Made by a program: the position numbers and the translations under genes
In this document: positions 7,906-16,707 of the stretch, one piece after another
Layout: every line of letters starts with the position of its first letter
Numbering within the stretch: the first letter of the stretch is position 1
The notes under the pieces: model-generated
Seen by the model: the letters and a program-made list of their open reading frames with translations, nothing else
Database searches by the model: none
Told to the model about the DNA's origin: nothing
From: Flavobacteriales bacterium
GTDB lineage: Bacteria; Bacteroidota; Bacteroidia; Flavobacteriales; UBA7430
Direction: 5' to 3'
DNA length: 64,000 nucleotides
Assembly: GCA_022425195.1 (NCBI GenBank)
Contig: JAKMFX010000011.1
Location: 54,075 to 118,074, forward strand

Positions 7906-9099
7906 TTATGCTAATTTTTCAAGAGCTGCTTTAATTCGATCTGCTGCTTCGATCAGTTTTTCATCGGCGGCGGCATATGAAATTCGTATACAATTTGGGG
8001 AACCAAAAGCTTCTCCTGTTACCGTTGCTACATTGGCTTCATTTAACAAGTACATACAGAAGTCATTTGCATCTGCGACCTTAGTTCCTTTGAAAGATTT
8101 ACCGAAGTAGGAAGACACGTCTGGGAAAATATAGAAGGCTCCCTGAGGGATGCTCAACTTGAGACCATCAATTTCTTGAAGTTTCCCAATCATTAAATCT
8201 CTTCTTCTCAAGAATGCAGTACGCATATCTTCTGTGAAGCTTGGATCAGCAGAAACCGCAGTTTCGGTAGCTTTTTGCGCTATAGAACAGGTAGCTGATG
8301 TTGTTTGGCCTTGCATTTTCGTACAAGCTGACGCCAACCACTTAGGGCCTCCTAGGTAACCCACTCTCCAGCCTGTCATGGCAAATCCTTTAGAGACACC
8401 GTTTACAGTAACCACTCGGTCTTTGATGGACTCAAACTGGCCAATACTTACGTGTTCACCCAGGAAATTAATGTGCTCATATATTTCATCAGAGATGATC
8501 ATAATCTCCGGGTATTTTTCAAATACTTTCACCAATTCAGCCAATTCTTCTCTGCTATACACAGATCCTGTTGGGTTACATGGTGTACTAAATAAGAATG
8601 CTTTTGTTTTCGTTGTGATTACTTCTTCAACTTGTTGAGCGCTTACTTTAAAGTCTGCATCAACGGTAGCTTCAATGACAATAGGTGTACCTTCAGCCAT
8701 TTTCACCATTTGGAAGTAACTTACCCAATACGGAGCAGGAACAATCACTTCATCACCAGGATTTACAATGGTTTGTAACAATTGGGATAAGGTTTGTTTT
8801 GCCCCTGTAGATGCTACGATTTCATCGGCCGCATAATCTAGATTGTTGTCTCTTTTGAATTTCTTTGAAATGGCATTTCTAAGCTCACCCAATCCCGGAA
8901 CAGGAGTATAGTGAGAAAAGTTATCGTCAATCGCTTTCTTTGCAGCTTCCTTAATAAATTCAGGAGTGTCAAAGTCAGGTTCCCCTAAACTTAGTGAGAT
9001 TACATCTACGCCACTGTCACTTAATTCACGGCTTTTACGAGCCATGGCAATGGTTTGTGATTCTTCTAAATTCAGAATACGATCAGATAAAATGTTCAT
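7906..9099 (-). CDS. Class I/II PLP-dependent aminotransferase, aspartate aminotransferase type
   Basis: A 397-residue fold-type I aminotransferase, most like the aspartate/prephenate aminotransferases of subfamily I-gamma. Visible motifs are SLGEPDFDTPEFI near residue 35, STGAKQTLSQLL (cofactor phosphate site), PYWVSY, PCNPTG, SDEIYEHI, and the Schiff-base lysine in VNGVSKGFAMTGWRVGYLGG near residue 235. An Arg in CIRISYA near the C-terminus would bind the substrate carboxylate. The ATG at 9099 was chosen. The longer frame to 9150 starts upstream of the -7 box at 9138-9145 and cannot be fully transcribed from it. The gene is monocistronic. Substrate range (Asp or prephenate) is not determined by the sequence. 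Confidence 0.92.
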   Translation of the reverse strand: MNILSDRILNLEESQTIAMARKSRELSDSGVDVISLSLGEPDFDTPEFIKEAAKKAIDDNFSHYTPVPGLGELRNAISKKFKRDNNLDYAADEIVASTGAKQTLSQLLQTIVNPGDEVIVPAPYWVSYFQMVKMAEGTPIVIEATVDADFKVSAQQVEEVITTKTKAFLFSTPCNPTGSVYSREELAELVKVFEKYPEIMIISDEIYEHINFLGEHVSIGQFESIKDRVVTVNGVSKGFAMTGWRVGYLGGPKWLASACTKMQGQTTSATCSIAQKATETAVSADPSFTEDMRTAFLRRRDLMIGKLQEIDGLKLSIPQGAFYIFPDVSSYFGKSFKGTKVADANDFCMYLLNEANVATVTGEAFGSPNCIRISYAAADEKLIEAADRIKAALEKLA

Positions 9100-9137
9100 G
9101 CTTTTGAGGTTAGTGCTTAATATTTTTTTTCGTGCCG

Positions 9138-9145
9138 CAAATATA
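9138..9145 (-). promoter_or_regulatory. -7 box TATATTTG of the aminotransferase gene
   Basis: Exact consensus on the minus strand, 38 bases before the chosen ATG. It sets the start codon choice. Confidence 0.55.
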
Positions 9146-9270
9146 GACAAAGAAATTCAGTTGTAAGCGCTTCGTTTGTTTGAATTTATTTTTATTAAAA
9201 TAATAACCCACAGGCTTTTAGATAGATCCAATACTTGGCGTATCCGTTCCGTCTATCTATATTTTTTAAA

Positions 9271-9278
9271 TATCTTTG
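9271..9278 (+). promoter_or_regulatory. -7 box TATCTTTG, four bases before the queE ATG (leaderless)
   Basis: TATCTTTG is followed by TCCC and then ATG at 9283. No good -33 TTTG is present. Transcription would start at about the first base of the coding region. Confidence 0.6.
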
Positions 9279-9282
9279 TCCC

Positions 9283-9933
9283 ATGAGTGAAACCCTACTT
9301 TTTTCATCAGAAACATCGGAGCGTATCAAGCGAGGAACGGTGCTGCCCGTTATGGAGCATTTTTACACCATACAAGGTGAAGGTTTCCATTCTGGGACGC
9401 CTTGTTATTTTATTCGGCTCGGTGGATGTGATGTAGGCTGTCCTTGGTGTGATGTAAAGGAAAGTTGGGAACAAGGAAAACACCCGATTCATACGGTAGA
9501 AGACATCATTGCTTGGGTACTCAGCTCTAAAGCTCAAAAGGTCGTTGTGACGGGAGGAGAACCTCTGATGTATTCCCTAGATGTCTTGTGTGGGATGCTA
9601 CACCAACGAGGCCTTGAATGTCATATAGAAACATCTGGGGCCCATCCTTACAGTGGAAGTTGGGATTGGTTTACCTTATCTCCTAAGAAGCGTAAACTCC
9701 CTCAGCCTATCAATTACTCCAAAGCGAACGAGCTTAAAGTGGTTATTGCTCGACACAATGATTTTCAATTTGCCGAAGCGCAAGCTTTAAAAGTGAATTC
9801 TGATTGTAAATTGTACCTTCAACCAGAATGGTCTAAAGAATCTCTTATTCTCAAGGATCTCATTTCCTATGTCAAGGAAAATCCCAAGTGGAGTATTTCT
9901 TTACAAACGCACAAATACATGGATATCCCTTGA
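9283..9933 (+). CDS. queE: 7-carboxy-7-deazaguanine synthase (radical SAM)
   Basis: A 216-residue radical SAM enzyme that contracts 6-carboxy-tetrahydropterin to 7-carboxy-7-deazaguanine, the third step toward preQ0 and queuosine. The iron-sulfur cluster motif is C-x3-C-x2-C in GGCDVGCPWCD near residues 43-52, preceded by FYTIQGEGFHSGTPCYFIRL, which is typical of QueE. VVTGGEP near residue 88 is the GGE motif of the SAM site. The ATG at 9283 was preferred to an in-frame start at 9235, because the -7 box at 9271 lies between them and family proteins begin near here. The next gene starts one base after its stop, so they are translationally linked. Confidence 0.93.
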   Translation: MSETLLFSSETSERIKRGTVLPVMEHFYTIQGEGFHSGTPCYFIRLGGCDVGCPWCDVKESWEQGKHPIHTVEDIIAWVLSSKAQKVVVTGGEPLMYSLDVLCGMLHQRGLECHIETSGAHPYSGSWDWFTLSPKKRKLPQPINYSKANELKVVIARHNDFQFAEAQALKVNSDCKLYLQPEWSKESLILKDLISYVKENPKWSISLQTHKYMDIP

Positions 9934-9934
9934 T

Positions 9935-11827
9935 ATGCGTATTCTCTTATTGTTTTTTTTTATAAGTATTCATCTCTTTGCTCAACAAACGACTAGGTCC
10001 CGAAAGGCGGCGAAAATATTCAAAGAAGCCAAGAGTGCAGTTGCAGTAAAGGATTACCCATCGGCAAAATTGCTTTTGGATCAAGCTTTAATCATTGACG
10101 ACCAATTTGTTGAAGCTTGGATCCTACTGGGTGATGTTAGTATGGGCCTAGGAGATAAGTATGCTGGGATACAAGCCTACAAAAAGTCAATACCAATCTC
10201 GCCTCGTTTTTCATTTCCCATGTACTATCGACTGGCCAATGCAGAACATTCTCTGGGAGATTACACGGAGGCTTTAAAGCACATTCGAAAATATTTAAGT
10301 TTTAAAAAGGTTTCTGAAAAGTATAGAAAAAAGGCAATAGCACTAAAAAAATCATGCGAGTTTTCCATCTCATCGATGAAAAACCCTGTAACCTTCAGTC
10401 CAGAAAATTTAGGGGAAAATGTGAATACTGAAGCTGATGAGTATTTGCCGGCACTATCTGCGGATGGATCTAAATTGATATTTACGAGAAGCAAGAGGGT
10501 TGAGGGTGCTCGAAATGAAGATTTTTATTTGTCACTATATGGGGATGAAGGCTGGTCTTTGGCTAAGAATTTAGGTGCGCCAATAAACACCCTTCAGAAT
10601 GAAGGAGCCCAGTGCATTACTGCCGATGGGAAAACACTATATTTTACCGCTTGTTCTCGTCAGGATTCATACGGACGCTGTGATTTGTATTCTTCTGATC
10701 TTATTGAAGGATATTGGACGGAACCTGTAAATCTTGGTGAAAATATAAATACTGAAAGTTGGGAATCTCAGCCGGCTATTTCTTCTGATGGTCGACAGTT
10801 GTTCTTTGTCTCTAATAGAGCCGGAGGGCTGGGAGGAAAGGATATTTGGGTGGCTTATAAAAACGCCAATGGCAAATGGACGAAAGCAAAAAATTTAGGG
10901 AAACAGATCAACACAATCAGAGATGATGTTTCCCCTTTTTTACATTGGGACAATCAAACGCTTTACTTCTCATCTCTTGGGTATGTGGGCATGGGTGGCT
11001 TTGATGTCTTTCTCTCTCGATTGGATGACTTAGGGAATTGGGGCCCCGTCAAAAATATGGGTTATCCTATCAATTCTCCATCGGATGAAAATTCATTAAT
11101 CGTGGCAAAGGATGGTCGAACCGCCTATTTTGCCTCCGCTTATTTTCAAGAAGGTAGAACGGATTTAGATCTTTACACCTTTGATTTACCTATTGAGAGT
11201 AGGGCCAGAGAAGTTGCTTACATTCAGGGGGTGGTGATTGATGCAAAATCGAAAAAACCCATAGAAGCTGAAATAGAATTGGTAGACTTAGCTTCTAATC
11301 GTTCATACAAGAGTTCAAGAAGTGATGCGGGGGGGGATTTTATGTTTTGTTTGCCTTCTCATGCGGAATATGCATTGACAGTATTGAAAAAGAACTATCT
11401 TTTTTATTCTGAAAATATAAAGATGGAAGAAGAGGGAACCATTCTTGTAAAGAATTTCAAACTACAACCGATAGCGGTAGGTGAACAAGTTCGGTTAGAT
11501 AATATTTTCTTTGAATTAAATTCATTTGATTTAAAAGACGAGTCCGCTACAGAGTTGAATAAGATGATTCAGTTTATGGAATCCAATCCTTTGGTTACTA
11601 TTGAAATAGGAGGGCATACTGATAGTAGTGGCTCTCAAAATTATAACTTAGTGCTTTCAGAAAAGCGCGCCCAATCTGTAAAAAATGTTTTGGTGCAAAG
11701 AGGATTGCCTTCAGATCGTATTCATATCAAAGGTTACGGAATGACGGAACCTTTAAATTCGAATCGTTCTGAGCAGGAAAAAGCTGACAACCGAAGAACA
11801 GAATTGAAAATCATCTCCATCAAATGA
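9935..11827 (+). CDS. PorE-like outer membrane-associated protein: TPR, PD40 propeller, CRD and OmpA domains
   Basis: A 630-residue exported protein. A signal peptide covers about residues 1-18 (MRILLLFFFISIHLFAQQ), without a lipobox cysteine. TPR repeats follow to about 135. WD40-like PD40 propeller blades run from about 150 to 410, with repeated ENLGENVNTEADEYLPALS- and ISSDGRQLFFVS-type blades. A carboxypeptidase regulatory-like domain covers about 428-520. A C-terminal OmpA peptidoglycan-binding domain has GGHTDSSG and NRRTELKI. This domain order matches T9SS component PorE, which ties the secretion machine to peptidoglycan, but other Bacteroidota proteins share it. The ATG at 9935 gives an intact signal peptide. 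It overlaps the next gene by 4 bases. Confidence 0.85.
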   Translation: MRILLLFFFISIHLFAQQTTRSRKAAKIFKEAKSAVAVKDYPSAKLLLDQALIIDDQFVEAWILLGDVSMGLGDKYAGIQAYKKSIPISPRFSFPMYYRLANAEHSLGDYTEALKHIRKYLSFKKVSEKYRKKAIALKKSCEFSISSMKNPVTFSPENLGENVNTEADEYLPALSADGSKLIFTRSKRVEGARNEDFYLSLYGDEGWSLAKNLGAPINTLQNEGAQCITADGKTLYFTACSRQDSYGRCDLYSSDLIEGYWTEPVNLGENINTESWESQPAISSDGRQLFFVSNRAGGLGGKDIWVAYKNANGKWTKAKNLGKQINTIRDDVSPFLHWDNQTLYFSSLGYVGMGGFDVFLSRLDDLGNWGPVKNMGYPINSPSDENSLIVAKDGRTAYFASAYFQEGRTDLDLYTFDLPIESRAREVAYIQGVVIDAKSKKPIEAEIELVDLASNRSYKSSRSDAGGDFMFCLPSHAEYALTVLKKNYLFYSENIKMEEEGTILVKNFKLQPIAVGEQVRLDNIFFELNSFDLKDESATELNKMIQFMESNPLVTIEIGGHTDSSGSQNYNLVLSEKRAQSVKNVLVQRGLPSDRIHIKGYGMTEPLNSNRSEQEKADNRRTELKIISIK

Positions 11828-12672
11828 TACAAGTTGTAGAGTGTCCTAGAGATGCCATGCAAGGCATTTCCGAGTTTATCTCAACAGAAAAAAAGGCTGA
11901 ATACATTAATATGCTTTTGAAAGTTGGCTTTCATACGGTTGACTTTGGTTCTTTTGTATCTCCCAAGGCGATTCCGCAAATGCGAGATACTGCTGATGTG
12001 TTGTCAAGATTGGATGTCGATCAGACAGATTCAAAGTTACTTGCTATTGTAGCCAATAAGAGAGGTGCTTTAGAAGCCTGTTCTTTCGATCAAATCACTT
12101 ATTTAGGGTATCCTTTTTCTGTTTCTGAAACCTTCCAACAACGAAATACCAATCGTTCTATTGAATCCTCTTTACTTCTCGTGGAGGAGTTACAGAACGT
12201 CTGTTTGAGGAGAAATAAAACCTTAGTGGTGTACCTTTCTATGGCTTTTGGGAATCCTTACGGCGAAGCATGGGATGTGGATATGATTGCCAAATGGACG
12301 CACTTCCTCACTCAAATGGGGGTGAAGGTTATAGCCCTTTCAGATACCATTGGGATTTCATCCAAGGCGACCGTTACCGCCTTGTTTTCCCAATTGATAC
12401 CGGAATTTTCTGAGGTGACTTTTGGAGCTCATTTACATACCACAGCTCAAAATTGGAAAGAAAATGTTCTGGCCGCATATCAAGCAGGTTGTACTCGATT
12501 TGACTCAGCCATTAAAGGATACGGAGGCTGCCCAATGGCCAAAGATGAATTGACCGGAAATATGCCTACGGAAAAACTCTTATCCTTTTTTAATGAGCAG
12601 AAAGAAGATGCCGGTCTCAACGCTATGGCTTTTGAATCAGCATACAATAAGGCCTTAGAGATCTTTAGGTGA
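11824..12672 (+). CDS. Hydroxymethylglutaryl-CoA lyase
   Basis: A 282-residue TIM-barrel enzyme of the DRE-TIM metallolyase family, which cleaves HMG-CoA to acetyl-CoA and acetoacetate in leucine degradation. Visible are the metal/catalytic pair in VVECPRDAMQ (Arg-Asp), the metal-binding histidines in FGAHLHTT, and the catalytic-loop cysteine in GYGGCPMAKDELTGN near residue 235. The family signature is usually GLGGCP, so one residue differs. The ATG overlaps the stop of the preceding OmpA-domain gene (ATGA), implying translational coupling. The pairing is metabolically odd. Related homocitrate/isopropylmalate synthases were considered, but they are longer and lack this loop. Confidence 0.85.
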   Translation: MIQVVECPRDAMQGISEFISTEKKAEYINMLLKVGFHTVDFGSFVSPKAIPQMRDTADVLSRLDVDQTDSKLLAIVANKRGALEACSFDQITYLGYPFSVSETFQQRNTNRSIESSLLLVEELQNVCLRRNKTLVVYLSMAFGNPYGEAWDVDMIAKWTHFLTQMGVKVIALSDTIGISSKATVTALFSQLIPEFSEVTFGAHLHTTAQNWKENVLAAYQAGCTRFDSAIKGYGGCPMAKDELTGNMPTEKLLSFFNEQKEDAGLNAMAFESAYNKALEIFR

Positions 12673-12684
12673 AAACACCTTTTC
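12667..12684 (+). terminator. Possible weak terminator overlapping the HMG-CoA lyase stop
   Basis: A short hairpin AGGTG-AAAA-CACCT followed by TTTTC. It overlaps the TGA stop. The stem has only five pairs, so its function is uncertain. Confidence 0.3.
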
Positions 12685-12749
12685 GTTAGGGCAATCAATC
12701 AATTAATATTAGCCTTGCCATCCCGTCTCATAATCTTTTTCTATTGTAC

Positions 12750-12757
12750 TATATTTG
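12750..12757 (+). promoter_or_regulatory. -7 box TATATTTG of the DEAD-box helicase gene
   Basis: Exact TAnnTTTG match, 23 bases before the TTG start at 12781. No clear -33 TTTG at the usual distance. Confidence 0.5.
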
Positions 12758-12780
12758 CTGAAATTTAAACAAGGATTATT

Positions 12781-13893
12781 TTGAAGAGTTTTAAAGAGTT
12801 AGGCGTACACAAAGATTTTGTAAAAGCTTTAGAAGGGTTGAACATTACGACACCTTCGGAAATTCAAAATTTAGCCATCCCCATATTGTTGAATGGTAAA
12901 ACCGATTTAGTGGGGCAGGCACAAACAGGTACTGGAAAAACAGCGGCTTTTGGCTTGCCACTCCTTCAAAGTATTGATGTTTCCCGTAGTGAGATTCAAG
13001 GTCTGATTCTCTGCCCTACACGTGAGTTAGGACAACAGATTGCAAAAGCGTTATTTAGATTTACGAAGTACTCTGATAAAATTTTTACTGAAGCGGTTTA
13101 CGGCGGAGAAAAGATAGATCGTCAGATTGGAGCTTTGCGCAGACCAACACATATTGTGGTGGCTACTCCCGGCAGACTTATCGATTTGTTAAAGCGTAAA
13201 GCATTGAGTTTGGATAAGGTGAAAACCATCATCTTAGACGAAGCAGACGAAATGTTGAGTATGGGCTTCAAAAAGGAACTCAACCAAATTTTATCTTTCG
13301 TTCCTAAAGATGCCAATAAATGGTTGTTTTCAGCAACAATGCCGCATACAATTCGCGAAATGATCAAAGAGCATCTTTCTATTGACGCTCCTAAGGTCGA
13401 GACGAGTGGAAAGACTTTAGTTAATGAAAATATACAACACAAATATTTCGTTTGTGATGAAGATGAAAAACTTCACGTTTTAATGCAGTTCATTAAATCT
13501 CAACATAAAGATAGAGGGATCGTGTTCTGTAGAACAAAGAAAGCGACACAGCATCTGGCAAAACAGTTGATTGCTAAAAATATAGCTACCGATGCCATTC
13601 ATGGTGATTTATATCAAAAGGAACGCGATAAAGTCATGCGGGCTTTCAAAAAGGAAAACTTACAACTTATCGTAGCTACCGATATTGCTGCCAGAGGATT
13701 AGATATAGATGCACTTTCGTACGTGGTTCACTATCAGTTGCCAGAAAGTGAGGAGTATTATACACACAGAAGTGGGCGAACTGCTCGTGCCGGAAATTCA
13801 GGGGTGTCTATGGCTTTTGTGACCGCCTTCGAAAGAAAGAAATTAATGGAGTACGAAAATACATTGGGGATTTCGTTTGAAAGGGTGCGGTAA
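12781..13893 (+). CDS. DEAD-box ATP-dependent RNA helicase (TTG start)
   Basis: A 370-residue RNA helicase core without a C-terminal extension. Motifs in order are the Q motif (TPSEIQNLAIP), Walker A AQTGTGKTA, PTRELGQQ, TPGRLID, DEAD in LDEADEMLSMGF, SAT, the domain-2 motif RGLDIDALSYVVHY and HRSGRTARAG. The frame is closed upstream at 12766 and the only plausible start is TTG at 12781, with AAGGA five bases before it. It runs convergently into a second DEAD-box gene, leaving 28 bases between the two stops. The specific RNA target cannot be inferred. Confidence 0.9.
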   Translation: MKSFKELGVHKDFVKALEGLNITTPSEIQNLAIPILLNGKTDLVGQAQTGTGKTAAFGLPLLQSIDVSRSEIQGLILCPTRELGQQIAKALFRFTKYSDKIFTEAVYGGEKIDRQIGALRRPTHIVVATPGRLIDLLKRKALSLDKVKTIILDEADEMLSMGFKKELNQILSFVPKDANKWLFSATMPHTIREMIKEHLSIDAPKVETSGKTLVNENIQHKYFVCDEDEKLHVLMQFIKSQHKDRGIVFCRTKKATQHLAKQLIAKNIATDAIHGDLYQKERDKVMRAFKKENLQLIVATDIAARGLDIDALSYVVHYQLPESEEYYTHRSGRTARAGNSGVSMAFVTAFERKKLMEYENTLGISFERVR

Positions 13894-13921
13894 GTGATTT
13901 AAACTGCTATTGAGTGGTGAA

Positions 13922-15061
13922 TTATCCTTTCAAATTTAAATGCTCACTATCGACCATATCTACCCATTTCTTCATCTTCTTTTGAATGACTTTAAAGTGG
14001 TGTTTGTCTTCGGGAGTGATCAAAGAAATCGCATCTCCGGGTGATTCAGCTCTCCCTGTCCTCCCTATTCGATGAATATAATCTTTTGGTGATCGAGGTA
14101 GTTCGTAGTTAATGACATGAGGTAGGAATTCAATATCTATACCACGAGCCAGTAGGTCTGTTGTGACGAGGACTCGGAGTGTCCCCGCTTTAAATCTTGC
14201 TAAGGAATCAAGCCTTGCCGTTTGACTTTTCTTACTGTGAATTGCTGAAGCGTCAATGCCATTTTTACGGAGTTTATCGGCTACATTATCCGCCTTATAA
14301 GTAGATGCGGTAAATACTAAAACTTGTTTTAAGTCCCCATTCTTAATTAAATAACGAAGTAGTGGACCTTTCTTTTCTTCACTAACCCAATAGCCCAACT
14401 GTTTAATCAATTCTATTGAATCTTTCTCCTCTTCAATTCTTATGAGAACAGGTTCTTTAAGGATCCATTGATTGATGGAGTCAATATCTTCGTTTAAGGT
14501 CGCTGAGAATAGTAAATTCTGACGTTTTTTAGGAATCAGTTTAAAGATGCGGTCAACTTCATCTTTAAAGCCCATGCTTAACATTTTGTCAGCTTCATCG
14601 ATAACGAGGGTCTTAATCTCGGATAGATGAACGGCATTAGATTCCACTAAGTCCAATAGTCTACCCGGAGTCGCTACCAATACATTTACATGATTTAGGG
14701 CTTGCATTTGTGGGTTGATAGAAACCCCTCCATACACAGCTAATGTTTTTATTCTTTCAGGAAGCGATGTCCCAAATTGTTGAAACACGTCTTTTACCTG
14801 AACGGCGAGCTCGCGTGTCGGAACCAATACCAAAACATTTACATGACGGTTTTTAGTGCTGGGGTTCTTTTGTAAGTCGTCCAGGATGGGAAGTACATAG
14901 CTCGCTGTTTTCCCCGAGCCTGTTTTCGCAATTCCCATTACATCTTTACCCTGTAAAACAGCAGGAATAGCCTGCTCTTGAATTGGGAACGGTTTTGTGA
15001 TTTTTTGATCTTTTATAGCATTTAATAAAGATCTTGATAAACCTAAAGATGTAAATGACAT
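13922..15061 (-). CDS. DEAD-box ATP-dependent RNA helicase, RhlE-like
   Basis: A 379-residue RNA helicase with Q motif KPFPIQEQAIPAVL, Walker A AKTGSGKTA, PTRELAVQ, TPGRLLDLV, IDEADKMLSMGF (DEAD), SATL, TTDLLARGIDIEFL and HRIGRTGRAE. The order and spacing fit the RhlE/CshA group, involved in ribosome assembly and RNA turnover at low temperature. It lacks a basic C-terminal tail. The -7 box TAGATTTG lies 31 bases upstream. It is convergent with the previous helicase gene, and the two proteins are clearly distinct in sequence, so this is not a recent tandem duplication. Confidence 0.9.
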   Translation of the reverse strand: MSFTSLGLSRSLLNAIKDQKITKPFPIQEQAIPAVLQGKDVMGIAKTGSGKTASYVLPILDDLQKNPSTKNRHVNVLVLVPTRELAVQVKDVFQQFGTSLPERIKTLAVYGGVSINPQMQALNHVNVLVATPGRLLDLVESNAVHLSEIKTLVIDEADKMLSMGFKDEVDRIFKLIPKKRQNLLFSATLNEDIDSINQWILKEPVLIRIEEEKDSIELIKQLGYWVSEEKKGPLLRYLIKNGDLKQVLVFTASTYKADNVADKLRKNGIDASAIHSKKSQTARLDSLARFKAGTLRVLVTTDLLARGIDIEFLPHVINYELPRSPKDYIHRIGRTGRAESPGDAISLITPEDKHHFKVIQKKMKKWVDMVDSEHLNLKG

Positions 15062-15092
15062 ATATTGAATTGTAATGGGGTTAGGGATGCTA

Positions 15093-15100
15093 CAAATCTA
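15093..15100 (-). promoter_or_regulatory. -7 box TAGATTTG of the RhlE-like helicase gene
   Basis: TAnnTTTG match on the minus strand, 31 bases before the ATG at 15061. Confidence 0.45.
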
Positions 15101-15189
15101 ATAAAATCAGATTTGGGCCATTAGGTGAAAATGCGCTTAAGGGTAATGGTTTGTCAAGTATTTATATAAATAGTTTTTGTTGGAAGGCT

Positions 15190-15756
15190 TCAAAAGCTTC
15201 CAGTAAGCAGTTGATCATTTAATTGATGAATAGGTAGACCTACGACATTAAAATAAGAACCTTCAATTTTTGTGATGCCAATAGCACCTATCCATTCTTG
15301 AATTCCATAGGAGCCTGCTTTGTCAAAGGGCTTATATGTATTGATGTAATAATCTATTTCAGAATTTTTTAGTTCTTTGAAAAAGACCTTTGTTTTGCTT
15401 GAAAAAGAAGAGGTTTTGTATTTGGACTTAATGCAGACACCAGAAACCACAACATGACTGCGATTGGATAGACTTGTTAGCATGCGTTTGGCTTCAGCTT
15501 TGTCTTTGGGTTTCCCTAAAATTTCATCATCCAGAAGGACTACTGTATCCGCAGTAATAATAATTTGATTTTCATCTATGTCAGAAAATGCAGAAGCTTT
15601 GAGTTTAGCGAGATATTCTGCAACTTCGTTTGCCTCAAGATCATCTGGAAATATTTCCTCAATTTCTCGAACCTCAATCGTAAAATCATAATCCAGAAGC
15701 GCTAATAATTCTCTGCGCCTTGGGGACTGAGATCCTAGGGTGATACGTTTCATCAT
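15190..15756 (-). CDS. maf: Maf-family nucleoside triphosphate pyrophosphatase
   Basis: A 188-residue Maf/YhdE-type house-cleaning enzyme that hydrolyses non-canonical or modified nucleoside triphosphates to monophosphates plus pyrophosphate. The nucleotide-binding signature GSQSPRRRELLALL is at residues 8-21, the catalytic TADTVV with the Asp is near residue 68, and GKPKDKAEA follows. It is the last gene of the long minus-strand operon beginning with ccmB, 32 bases after the prenyltransferase gene. Substrate subgroup (dTTP/UTP-type YhdE or m7GTP-type YceF) is not certain. Confidence 0.9.
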   Translation of the reverse strand: MMKRITLGSQSPRRRELLALLDYDFTIEVREIEEIFPDDLEANEVAEYLAKLKASAFSDIDENQIIITADTVVLLDDEILGKPKDKAEAKRMLTSLSNRSHVVVSGVCIKSKYKTSSFSSKTKVFFKELKNSEIDYYINTYKPFDKAGSYGIQEWIGAIGITKIEGSYFNVVGLPIHQLNDQLLTGSF

Positions 15757-15788
15757 ATTTTAGATGTCAATGAGTTTGATTTGTAAGT

Positions 15789-16679
15789 CTATCTAATGAA
15801 AAAACACAAACTGAGAATTCCTGCAAAAATAATAAGCTTAATGAGTTTAGAAATACGCTCGTAGTCAGCATTTACCTTAGCTTTATAAATCCAAATGTTT
15901 AATAAGAATAAAGGTCCGATGAGCAGCAAAAGAGCATAAGTCAGTGTCATCAATTCGCGTTCGAAAACGTAGGTGGAAATCGCAACGATCATGAATGCAG
16001 AGAGCACACTTAACCATTTTACAAATTCTTTTGTTTTCTCAATACCCCAAACTGACGGGAGTGTTTTTATTTTAAACTTGACATCACCTTCTACGGTTCT
16101 GAGGTCTTTTATGATCTCATTCATCAGGCTTGAGATGAATGCAAAGGCTGTATAGATACAAACCACAATGAAAGGATATCGACTTTCGGCTGCGTTGAAT
16201 CTGGGTAGCATTTCGTAGGCGGAAAGGGAAATCACAAACAGAGCTGTCAGTACAGCAACAATTAAATTCCCGACAAAAAGAAAGCGTTTAAGTCTTAGGC
16301 TGTATTCCCACAGGATATATGAAGCTAAAGTCAAGAAGGCTCCAAGGAGAATGTAGTCTATCTTGTAGGCGATGTAGAAACCTAATAATACACCACTAGA
16401 GGATAGTAGAGCATGAAGAATGAGTGCTATTCTACGTTTTATCCTTCTGCCAACAATGACATTTTCATTGGTTGTATCCGTTTGGATATCAAAATAATCA
16501 TTGATGACATAGCCTCCCGCAGCAATTAAAATCATACTCAATACGAGTGATGCAAAATATGAATCACCCAATACGTTTTCCTTGCCATAGGCAGGTACCA
16601 TTATGCTGTACCTAAGTAGGTACTGTATAAGCACCATGACAAGCAGGTTTTGAAATCGAATGAGGGATAAGTATTTCAC
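15789..16679 (-). CDS. UbiA-family prenyltransferase (geranylgeranylglycerol-phosphate geranylgeranyltransferase-like)
   Basis: A 296-residue integral membrane prenyltransferase with about eight or nine hydrophobic segments. Both aspartate-rich motifs that bind magnesium and the prenyl diphosphate are present: INDYFDIQTD near residue 62 and KDLRTVEGDVKFKIKTLP near residue 190. Flavobacterial members of this branch are commonly annotated as geranylgeranylglycerol-phosphate geranylgeranyltransferases. The true acceptor in bacteria is not settled, and menaquinone MenA or haem CyoE types are alternatives I consider less likely from the motifs. It lies between kdsC and maf in the ccm operon. Confidence 0.8.
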   Translation of the reverse strand: MKYLSLIRFQNLLVMVLIQYLLRYSIMVPAYGKENVLGDSYFASLVLSMILIAAGGYVINDYFDIQTDTTNENVIVGRRIKRRIALILHALLSSSGVLLGFYIAYKIDYILLGAFLTLASYILWEYSLRLKRFLFVGNLIVAVLTALFVISLSAYEMLPRFNAAESRYPFIVVCIYTAFAFISSLMNEIIKDLRTVEGDVKFKIKTLPSVWGIEKTKEFVKWLSVLSAFMIVAISTYVFERELMTLTYALLLLIGPLFLLNIWIYKAKVNADYERISKLIKLIIFAGILSLCFFIR

Positions 16680-16707
16680 CTAGAGTTTATTGTGTCATTT
16701 CAGTTGT

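Noticed and set aside
9100-9150. Longer N-terminus of the aminotransferase
   Set aside because: The extra codons run through the TATATTTG box at 9138-9145; family proteins begin at the ATG at 9099.
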